6,191 nt of DNA from JAJFFW01 sp039197915 (GTDB lineage: Bacteria > Pseudomonadota > Alphaproteobacteria > Caulobacterales > Parvularculaceae): positions 1 to 6,191 of the forward strand of contig JBCCTV010000192.1 of the NCBI GenBank assembly GCA_039197915.1, given 5' to 3'. Within the stretch, counting starts at the first letter, position 1; every line of letters starts with the position of its first letter. Below, one piece after another: positions 1-6,191 of this stretch. A model generated the notes under the pieces. It had not been told where the DNA came from. It saw nothing but the letters and a program-made list of their open reading frames with translations, and ran no database searches. A program made the translations under genes and the position numbers.

Positions 1-875
1 ATACGGTTGAGGCGGAGGCTGTTCTCGTAGAAATCGATGTCTCCGAGGAAAGTGCCGAGCTTGCCGCAGCGCGGGTCGAAGCCCGGCGCGCCCAAGCGGA
101 AGCCAATCGTCAACGCAGGCTAGCCGCAGAGGGAAACGCTGCGGAAGCCCGGCGCGACCAGGCAAACGCCGATGCAGCAGCGGCAAAAGCTCGGATTGCG
201 ACGCTCGAAACAGCGATCGCTCGCAAGATGATCAAAGCGCCGTTCGCTGGACGCGTTGGCATTACCGATCTGAAGCCCGGTCAATTTGTTTCGCAGGGCG
301 ACCGCGTAACAACCATTGTTGGTCTTGATGACGAGATCTTTGTTGACTTCGCCCTGCCCCAGGCGGCCGCGATTAAGTTCGACGAAGATACTCCCATCGA
401 GATCACGCTTGGTGAAGAAACCCTGCAAGGCAAAGTCGTCGCGAAAGCGCCAACAATTGACGCGGCCTCGCGGAGCCAAACGTTCCGCGCGGTCGTAGCG
501 CGCGGTGGGCGGGAACTTCCGGCAGGCAGTATTGTCAGTGTGACGGCGCCCATTGGAAACGAAGAGGCGATGACAGTCGTTCCGCGTACCGCACTTAAGC
601 GCAGCCCCTATGGCAATACGGTTTTCGTTATTGAAGAGGTCGATGGCGAACCGCGCGCGAAGGCCGTCATTGTGGACGTTGGCGAGATCACGCCGGAAGG
701 CAATGTCACAGTTTTATCGGGCGTATCGCCAGGTGACCGGATCGCGGCGGACGGTGTTTTCAAGTTGCGCGACGGTGCGCTCGTAAATCCCAAAACGCAA
801 GCGCCTGTTAGCGACGGCGTGCCTGCGAACGATGGTGAGAGTCCTCCGGCAACGGAACGTACGGATATCAACTAA
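1..875 (+). CDS. RND efflux periplasmic adaptor subunit (HlyD/AcrA-like membrane fusion protein), N-terminally partial
   Basis: This is the C-terminal part of the adaptor that links an inner-membrane RND pump to an outer-membrane channel in the periplasm. The reading frame is open from the first complete codon at position 3, giving about 290 visible residues. An ATG at 228 is internal, because the conserved hairpin precedes it. Visible residues 1-12 (…AVLVEID) look like the end of the first lipoyl half-motif. Residues ~13-75 are Ala/Glu/Arg-rich, as in the alpha-helical coiled-coil hairpin. Residues ~76-105 (KAPFAGRVG, then LKPGQFVSQGD) are the second lipoyl half. Residues ~110-195 fit the beta-barrel, and ~200-275 (VVPRTAL, then GVSPGDRIAADGVFKLRDG) fit the membrane-proximal domain. 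Family members usually have 350-400 residues, so the signal peptide and roughly 60-100 residues lie left of the window. The last ~20 residues are a low-complexity polar tail. The family call is secure; the substrate cannot be deduced. Confidence 0.95.
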   Translation, partial: TVEAEAVLVEIDVSEESAELAAARVEARRAQAEANRQRRLAAEGNAAEARRDQANADAAAAKARIATLETAIARKMIKAPFAGRVGITDLKPGQFVSQGDRVTTIVGLDDEIFVDFALPQAAAIKFDEDTPIEITLGEETLQGKVVAKAPTIDAASRSQTFRAVVARGGRELPAGSIVSVTAPIGNEEAMTVVPRTALKRSPYGNTVFVIEEVDGEPRAKAVIVDVGEITPEGNVTVLSGVSPGDRIAADGVFKLRDGALVNPKTQAPVSDGVPANDGESPPATERTDIN

Positions 876-877
876 TG
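873..877 (+). promoter_or_regulatory. TAATG stop-start overlap (translational coupling of adaptor and pump)
   Basis: The adaptor stop TAA (873-875) shares its last A with the pump start ATG (875-877). The bases just upstream (about 855-872) contain no strong GGAGG-like ribosome binding site; ACGGA at 861-865 is the best weak candidate. This suggests that ribosomes ending the adaptor re-initiate on the pump, and that both genes are read from one transcript whose promoter is left of the window. The overlap is seen directly; the coupling is inferred. Confidence 0.75.
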
Positions 878-3800
878 ACTACCGTTTCAGGCCAGCCCGG
901 CGCCGCACTTGAAGATGACGCACAAGAGACGACGGTCGAGCGATCGCCCGTCGATGTTTTTGTTCGTCGACCAGTTCTCGCAAGCGTCGTCAGCCTCTTT
1001 ATTTTGCTTCTGGGAATTCGCGCCGCGTTTGATCTACCCGTTCAACAATATCCACGGATCGACGCCTCAAGTTTGATCATTACAACAACTTTTGTTGGGG
1101 CGTCTGCGGACGACGTTAAAGGGTTTGTAACGGAGCCGGTCGAACGCGCGGTTTCTGCGGTCCCTATGATCGATTATGTGGACAGCGTTACAACAGCCGG
1201 CATATCGACCGTTACAGTTTGGCTGCAGTTCGACGCGGACGCCGCTTCAGCCCTGGCGCAAGTGTCTGCGCAGCTCGATTCAATTGCCTCGGAACTACCG
1301 ACTGAAGCCGAACCGCCAGCAATCGAAGTCCGTCGCGCCGATCGTCCGCAGGCGACTTTTTATATCGCTGTCACTTCCGATCTTCGCAGTCGCGCAGAGA
1401 TTACCGAATATCTTGCCCGCGAGGTGCAGCCAGCGTTTTCGTCTTTGCCAGGCGTTCAACGGATTTTACTGGAAGGCGGGCGGCCGCCTGCAATGCGGGT
1501 GTGGCTAGATCCGATCAAACTTGCAGGCTTTGATATTAGCGCGGATGAAATACGCGATGCGCTAAGACGCAACAATCTGGTCGCTCCTATTGGCTCTGCC
1601 GAAAATGCAAAAATAGAGACAGACCTTCGTGCAGACACCGTGCTGCAACGCCCGGAGGACTTCGCCGATATTGTCGTAAAACGGACTAACCAGTCGACCG
1701 TGCGCCTTTCGGATGTCGCCCGTGTCGAACTCGGCTCGGAGCAAGCGCAGTTCGATGTGCGCCTCAACGAGCGGGAGGCGGTTTATGTATCGGTATGGCC
1801 CGCCGTCGGCGCGAATGAGCTTGATGTCGCCGCGGCCCTTTATAAAGCGCTCGAAAAGGCGCGTGCCACAGCGCCGCGCGATATAAAAATTGAAACCGCT
1901 TACGACGGCACGCTCTACACAAAGGACGCCCTGCGCGAAATCGTCAAAACACTGATTGAAACGATCTTAATCGTCGCCGTCGTTGTTGTGCTTTTTATCG
2001 GGGCGCTTCGAACCGCCCTCGTGCCGCTTGTCGCCATTCCGATTTCATTGCTCGGCGCCGTCGCCGCAATGGGCGTGATGGGCTTTTCATTGAACCTATT
2101 GACGATCCTGGCGATCGTCCTCGCGGTTGGTTTGGTCGTCGACGATGCGATCGTGGTTGTCGAAAATACGATCCGACATGTGCGCGAGGGGGAAACCCGA
2201 ATTGATGCGGCCTTACTGACGGTTCGCCAGTTGTTTTTCCCTATCATTTCGATGACCGTTACGCTCGCAGCGGTATACGCACCAATTGGCTTTCTGGGCG
2301 GATTAACCGGCGCGTTGTTCAAGGAATTCGCCTTTACGCTGGCGATGGCGGTCATTGTTTCAGGCGTTGTCGCGCTGACGCTTTCCCCCGCAATGAGCGC
2401 GGCGCTCGCCATGACGGAGGATCGCGGTCCGGTTGCTCGCGCGTCCTCGAACATGCTCGACGCGATCCGTCGCGCCTATGAGCCCATGCTCGATCTTGCT
2501 TTAACCTATCGCGGGCCGGTCGTGTTCTTCGCCGCGGCGACCGTTTTCATCGCGCCGCTTTTGTATACTTTTTCGTTGCGCGAACTCGCGCCAATCGAAG
2601 ACCAGGGCGCGATCAACGTGGTGTTGCAGTCAGCGCCTGATGCGTCGCTTGACTACACCGTCGCCTACGCCAACGAAACTGTTGAACGCCTGTTAGATAC
2701 CGAAGGCGGCGATTACGTCTGGTCGGTTCGTACACCGAATGGAGGTTTCGGCGGCTTAGAATTCGTTCCGTGGAAAGAACGCAGCGTCACCGCGCCGGAG
2801 CTTTTGCAACAGGTCTTTTTCTCTGTCAGCGAACAGCCGGGCATTACCGTCTTTCCGATCCTGGCGTCCTCCCTACCAAACGCAGGCAATTATGATGTTG
2901 AGCTCGTCGTGCTTTCAACCGAAACGCCGGAACAAATGCTGCCCTACGCAGACGCACTTTTGACGGCTGCCAATGAAAGCGGCAGCTTCATCTTCACAGA
3001 TACCGACTTGAAAATTGACCGCGGCGCAACGCGTCTTGAAATAGACCGGGACCGCGTCGCCGACCTTGGGATGACGCCAGCGGACGTTTCAAGTCAGCTG
3101 AGCGTTTTCCTATCTGGCGCCTATGTGAGCCGGTTCGATTTCCAGGGGCGCTCTTATAAGGTTATTCCGCAACTTGAAAAAGACATGCGCCTATCGCCGG
3201 CGTCTCTTGATTTAATTCGCCTACGGACGCCAGACGGGGCGCTTGTGCCCCTATCGTCTCTCGCCACGCTGAAAGACGAAACCGTCCCCCGGGCGCTTGG
3301 ACGGTTTCAGCAACAAAACGCCTTCCGCGTCTTTGGCGGATTGGTTCCAGGGACAACAAAAGAAACCGGGCTTAAAGCTCTAGAGACAGCGGCTGCGGAT
3401 ATTCTTCCGCCGAATTATTCAATCGATTATGCCGGAGAGTCGCGCCAAATACGCCAGGAAGGCGAAACGCTGGCGGGCGTCCTTGGCGTTTCTTTTCTTG
3501 CCGTCTACCTTCTGTTAGCGGCACAATTTCAGAGTTTTCGCGACCCGCTTGTCGTGTTGCTCGGCTCAGCGCCGCTGGCGCTTTCAGGAGCGCTGATATT
3601 TACCTTCACAAATTTTGCGACCATCAACATCTTTACACAGATTGGCCTCATTACCCTTGTGGGTCTGGTGGCGAAGAATGGCATTTTGATTGTTGAGTTC
3701 GCCAATGACCTCCAATCGCGTGGCTACGATCGGTTCAGCGCCGCACGAAATGCCGCGATTGTCCGCCTTCGTCCCGTGCTGATGACGACGATTGCAACAG

Positions 3801-3988
3801 TGGTCGGGCACTTGCCGCTTATACTTGTTTCTGGCCCGGGCGCTGGCGCGCGTAACTCAATTGGCTACGTATTGGTTGGCGGCATGATCATTGGCACACT
3901 CTTTACCCTGATCGCCACACCTGTGCTTTACTCGATTATTGCGAGTTCAAAGGAAAAAGCGCCGGCGCCCCGCGAAGCTCTTGCGTAA
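875..3988 (+). CDS. RND efflux pump, inner-membrane permease subunit (HAE1 family, AcrB/MexI-like)
   Basis: This is a complete 1037-residue proton/drug antiporter of the inner membrane, within the usual 1020-1060 range for HAE1 pumps. It follows the family layout: TM1 at ~33-52, a large periplasmic loop to ~350, TM2-TM6 at ~353-508, TM7 at ~547-566, a second periplasmic loop to ~865, and TM8-TM12 at ~868-1022. The proton-relay residues are all present: Asp423 and Asp424 in TM4 (GLVVDDAIVVVEN), Lys934 in TM10 (LVGLVAKNGILIVEF), and Arg966 (RLRPVLMTT) entering TM11. These correspond to AcrB D407, D408, K940 and R971. Together they argue for an H+-driven pump of the hydrophobic/amphiphilic (HAE1) class rather than a metal (CusA-type) exporter. 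The start overlaps the adaptor stop by one base. About 22 mostly polar and acidic residues precede the usual start of the family (VDVFVRRPVLA). The switch-loop region (~619-636) is shorter than in AcrB. The exported substrate (antibiotics, solvents, signal molecules, fatty acids) cannot be told from sequence. No outer-membrane channel gene follows. Confidence 0.97.
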   Translation: MTTVSGQPGAALEDDAQETTVERSPVDVFVRRPVLASVVSLFILLLGIRAAFDLPVQQYPRIDASSLIITTTFVGASADDVKGFVTEPVERAVSAVPMIDYVDSVTTAGISTVTVWLQFDADAASALAQVSAQLDSIASELPTEAEPPAIEVRRADRPQATFYIAVTSDLRSRAEITEYLAREVQPAFSSLPGVQRILLEGGRPPAMRVWLDPIKLAGFDISADEIRDALRRNNLVAPIGSAENAKIETDLRADTVLQRPEDFADIVVKRTNQSTVRLSDVARVELGSEQAQFDVRLNEREAVYVSVWPAVGANELDVAAALYKALEKARATAPRDIKIETAYDGTLYTKDALREIVKTLIETILIVAVVVVLFIGALRTALVPLVAIPISLLGAVAAMGVMGFSLNLLTILAIVLAVGLVVDDAIVVVENTIRHVREGETRIDAALLTVRQLFFPIISMTVTLAAVYAPIGFLGGLTGALFKEFAFTLAMAVIVSGVVALTLSPAMSAALAMTEDRGPVARASSNMLDAIRRAYEPMLDLALTYRGPVVFFAAATVFIAPLLYTFSLRELAPIEDQGAINVVLQSAPDASLDYTVAYANETVERLLDTEGGDYVWSVRTPNGGFGGLEFVPWKERSVTAPELLQQVFFSVSEQPGITVFPILASSLPNAGNYDVELVVLSTETPEQMLPYADALLTAANESGSFIFTDTDLKIDRGATRLEIDRDRVADLGMTPADVSSQLSVFLSGAYVSRFDFQGRSYKVIPQLEKDMRLSPASLDLIRLRTPDGALVPLSSLATLKDETVPRALGRFQQQNAFRVFGGLVPGTTKETGLKALETAAADILPPNYSIDYAGESRQIRQEGETLAGVLGVSFLAVYLLLAAQFQSFRDPLVVLLGSAPLALSGALIFTFTNFATINIFTQIGLITLVGLVAKNGILIVEFANDLQSRGYDRFSAARNAAIVRLRPVLMTTIATVVGHLPLILVSGPGAGARNSIGYVLVGGMIIGTLFTLIATPVLYSIIASSKEKAPAPREALA

Positions 3989-4005
3989 AAGGGGCCTTTA
4001 CGCGA
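3981..4005. terminator. Inverted repeat over both convergent stop codons; possible bidirectional terminator
   Basis: GCGTAAA (3983-3989) and TTTACGC (3997-4003) are perfect reverse complements around a 7-base loop, AGGGGCC. A T·G wobble and a T-A pair extend the stem to 9 bp (3981-3989 with 3997-4005). The repeat contains the TAA stop of the pump and the TAA stop of the kinase, and fills the whole 9-base gap between them. No U-tract follows on either strand, so it is not a canonical intrinsic terminator. It might slow polymerase or protect the 3' ends of both transcripts, or simply reflect the shared use of TAA with similar flanking codons. Confidence 0.35.
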
Positions 4006-6191
4006 CGGCGCGTTCCGTTCCCGCGTCAACAAAAGTCATCGTCGCCGTGAAACCGCCGTCAGGCGGCGATTGAAGTTTCAATTGACCATGGTTTAACGCC
4101 GCGATTTGATCCGCCAGATAAAGCCCAAGCCCAGCACCTTCATGGGATCGGTTGAGGCTGCCGTCCCCTTGGAAAAATAAATCCGTAATCCGCCCGAGCA
4201 TAGCCTCGTCACACCCTGGCCCGTTGTCCGTAATCGCGATCGCGAGAGCGCCGTTCGCTTGTGATACCGCAATCTTAATCTCACCCTTTTCGCCAGAAAA
4301 CTTTGCGGCGTTATCGATCAAATGCGCCAACGCTAGGCGGACGCTTTCTGCATCAACAATGGCTGACGGAGTATTAGCGCCGTAATCGACCGAAACCGAC
4401 TGATCGCTCCAGGACGGCTTACTGCGCGCATCTTCAAGCGCCGCATCAACGAGGTCTTCGATATATTCCTTGTCACGATCAATGACCCATTCGTTCGCTT
4501 GCAGTTTCGCCGCCGATAACATGTCATTGATGATCGATAACAAGCCGCGCCCGCTTTTGTTGATCATCTCAACATACTCGCGGTACTCGGGCGCACCAAT
4601 TTCGCCAAACATCTCTTTGCGTATGACGTCGGAAAAGCCAATAACTGAATTGAGCGGAGTACGGAGCTCATGGCTCATATTCGAGATCAACTCAGACTTC
4701 GCGCGCGAGGCCTGCTCTTGCTTTTCACGCGCCGCCCGTTCCGCATATTCCGCTCTTTTCTGTTGTGTAATGTCGTGCAACGTAATCACGATAAATGCGC
4801 GTGGCGTGGTTCGCCGTTCAAAGCGGCTTTTAAACGGCTCCACGACGGAACGCGTGACCGCAATGTCTAGATCTCGGCGTTTCTCGTCGTCGGCATCATC
4901 AATCGACATTTCAAGGCTTTGAATAAGACCGACTTCCTCTTGTGAAAGGTCGATCTGCCTTGCCAAATCATGCGCCACGATCGTCAGGGCATCGCCCTTT
5001 TTAGGCGTTGCTTCTAGACCGAGGAGTTCAGCAGCGCGGGCGTTGCAACGTTCAACAACGCCTTGCGGACAAACAACGATGAACCCGTCATAGTTCTCAT
5101 TGATCAGTGTTGAGAGAACCGCGCCGGTGTCACGCGCCTGAATGTGCGCGCGGAATGCCGAGACCGAGCGATACTCCAGGTCTCGAATAAGGGCGTAAAT
5201 CGCACAAGCGACCTGAACACCCCAAAGAGCAGCGGTCGGCAGAACAAGATGCAAGTAGGCTTGGGCGACCAACGGCGCAAATAAGATCATCATGATAAGG
5301 ATGATATGGATTCCCACATAGGTACGCCCCAGCGCGCGGGCCTTCGCCGCGCATAAGAGAATGCTCAATAACCCAGCGAGCGCGAAGATGGTCGTATTGC
5401 CAATCGCGTTAAGCGCACGCCCCTGCAACAGCGTTTCCGATGCGATCGCGTTCAGCGTAACCCCGCTCGTTAGACCAATAGCGGGAGCGACATATTCATC
5501 GCCAAGCTCCAGCGCCGTCGCTCCGATAAAAACATTTTTGCCTGAGAACGCCGATTCGGGCAGATCACCCGCGAGCACATCAGTATAGGAATAGTATCTA
5601 ATCGACGCGTCAGAAATTGAATAGTCGATGTAATAGCCCCCGCGCTCGCCATCGCGTGGCGCCAATGCGGAAGCGATCGTCGGGAGCGCGCCAAAACTAA
5701 ACTCAGAAAAGCGTTCGCCCCGGCGGACGAGACCATCAGGATCGATCGGATAAGTGACAGAGGCGAGTTCCGCCGGCGCGCGGATCTGCTCGTTGGGTAG
5801 TAACTCCGCGACAATATCGGGCAGATCTGGCGACAGCGGCTGGCGATGGGCCGCCAACCAGACCGGCGCACGGGCAGCGTTTATCGCTTCGGCAAAGCGT
5901 TGGTCGCCGACTGGATCGCCGACAGCGCTAAAATCCAGATCAAAGACAATCGCGCGGGCGCCGGCTTGGTCCAACTTCTGAACCAATTCTCCGTGTACCT
6001 GTCGACCCCACGGCCAGTTTGGCGAGGCTTGCAGTGATTTTGTGTCTATAGCGACAATTACGGCATTTGCATCAATCGGCTTCTGCAATAATTGAAATCG
6101 CGCTTCGAGCAAATAGTCATCAAACCGCTTGAGTAAGCCTGTGGTCGACAGAGTAAAAACGATCAGGGCGCATAACAGAATAGCAATCCCG
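3998..6191 (-). CDS. CHASE2-PAS membrane sensor histidine kinase, 5' end beyond the window
   Basis: This sensor kinase would autophosphorylate on histidine and pass the phosphate to a response regulator that is not in the window. The frame stays open to the right edge, so the start is missing; 730 residues are visible, numbered here from the codon at 6190-6188. A TTG at 6112 could be taken as a start, but the residues before it form a hydrophobic helix (IAILLCALIVFTL) followed by the DD-containing lead-in typical of CHASE2. Order of parts: TM1 ~1-18; extracytoplasmic CHASE2 ~20-256, with WPWGR at 59-63, DPDGLVRR at 150-157 and GKNVFIGATALELGDEYVAP near 217-236; three clustered TM helices ~263-335; PAS-like domain ~356-478; HisKA ~500-566 with phospho-acceptor His507 in SHELRTPLNSV; HATPase_c ~614-723 with N-box Asn627 (LIDNAAK), G1 DNGPG (655-659) and G2 GAGLGL (685-690). 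All catalytic boxes look intact. It ends 9 bp from, and converges on, the efflux pump gene. No receiver domain is fused. The signal is unknown. Confidence 0.96.
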   Translation of the reverse strand, partial: GIAILLCALIVFTLSTTGLLKRFDDYLLEARFQLLQKPIDANAVIVAIDTKSLQASPNWPWGRQVHGELVQKLDQAGARAIVFDLDFSAVGDPVGDQRFAEAINAARAPVWLAAHRQPLSPDLPDIVAELLPNEQIRAPAELASVTYPIDPDGLVRRGERFSEFSFGALPTIASALAPRDGERGGYYIDYSISDASIRYYSYTDVLAGDLPESAFSGKNVFIGATALELGDEYVAPAIGLTSGVTLNAIASETLLQGRALNAIGNTTIFALAGLLSILLCAAKARALGRTYVGIHIILIMMILFAPLVAQAYLHLVLPTAALWGVQVACAIYALIRDLEYRSVSAFRAHIQARDTGAVLSTLINENYDGFIVVCPQGVVERCNARAAELLGLEATPKKGDALTIVAHDLARQIDLSQEEVGLIQSLEMSIDDADDEKRRDLDIAVTRSVVEPFKSRFERRTTPRAFIVITLHDITQQKRAEYAERAAREKQEQASRAKSELISNMSHELRTPLNSVIGFSDVIRKEMFGEIGAPEYREYVEMINKSGRGLLSIINDMLSAAKLQANEWVIDRDKEYIEDLVDAALEDARSKPSWSDQSVSVDYGANTPSAIVDAESVRLALAHLIDNAAKFSGEKGEIKIAVSQANGALAIAITDNGPGCDEAMLGRITDLFFQGDGSLNRSHEGAGLGLYLADQIAALNHGQLKLQSPPDGGFTATMTFVDAGTERAVA

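Noticed and set aside
228..230. ATG as the start of a short 215-residue adaptor
   Set aside because: The frame is open upstream to the window edge and encodes the coiled-coil hairpin and the end of the first lipoyl half, both required by the family. The ATG is an internal Met before the KAPFAGRVG motif.
120..553. Overlapping minus-strand open frames opposite the adaptor
   Set aside because: The plus-strand frame encodes the coiled-coil, lipoyl and barrel regions without interruption. The minus frames have no domain features.
1915..2454. 179-codon open frame on the minus strand inside the pump gene
   Set aside because: It lies wholly opposite a highly conserved pump region covering TM2-TM6. 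Its translation is Thr/Ala/Ile-rich with no recognisable domain, as expected from the complement of a membrane-protein gene.
4470..4922. 150-codon open frame on the plus strand inside the kinase gene
   Set aside because: It is antisense to the HisKA/PAS-linker coding region, which contains the intact H-box. The translation is Ser/Arg-rich with no recognisable motif, so it is a shadow frame.
5470..5871. 133-codon minus-strand open frame overlapping the kinase in another frame
   Set aside because: It covers the CHASE2 coding region in a different frame. Its product is Arg/Ser-rich and unrecognisable, while the CHASE2 motifs lie in the main frame without interruption.

Overview
The window is a fully coding stretch of Gram-negative chromosome, about 57% G+C by eye. 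It holds three genes, two of them cut by the window edges. The sequence suggests an alphaproteobacterium. The main hint is the histidine kinase, whose HisKA region (a YREY…INKSGRGLLSIINDML pattern after the H-box) matches a style common in alphaproteobacterial sensor kinases. That taxonomic reading is inference; no rRNA or other marker gene is present.

Layout. Positions 1-875 (+) carry the C-terminal ~290 residues of an RND-type periplasmic adaptor (membrane fusion protein); its start lies to the left of the window. Its stop codon overlaps the start codon of the next gene by one base (TAATG). Positions 875-3988 (+) carry a complete 1037-residue RND inner-membrane pump of the HAE1 (AcrB/MexI-like) type, with all four proton-relay residues in place. 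Nine bases further on, and convergent with it, positions 3998-6191 (-) carry a CHASE2-PAS-HisKA-HATPase_c membrane histidine kinase. Its 5' end lies beyond the right edge. A short inverted repeat spans the two facing stop codons.

How the genes work together. The adaptor and pump form two parts of a proton-driven tripartite efflux system. No outer-membrane channel is encoded between the pump and the convergent kinase, so the channel must be upstream of the window or elsewhere in the genome (a TolC-like protein is the usual partner). The kinase senses an unknown extracytoplasmic signal through CHASE2 and would phosphorylate a response regulator that is not in the window. The convergent arrangement gives no direct evidence that it controls the pump.

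There is no intergenic stretch longer than 9 bases, and I see no tRNA, rRNA, CRISPR array, insertion sequence or sizeable repeat. This is mostly an ordinary region. The points worth a second look are modest: a shortened switch loop and an acidic N-terminal extension in the pump, the hairpin at the convergent junction, and the true extent of the kinase N-terminus.
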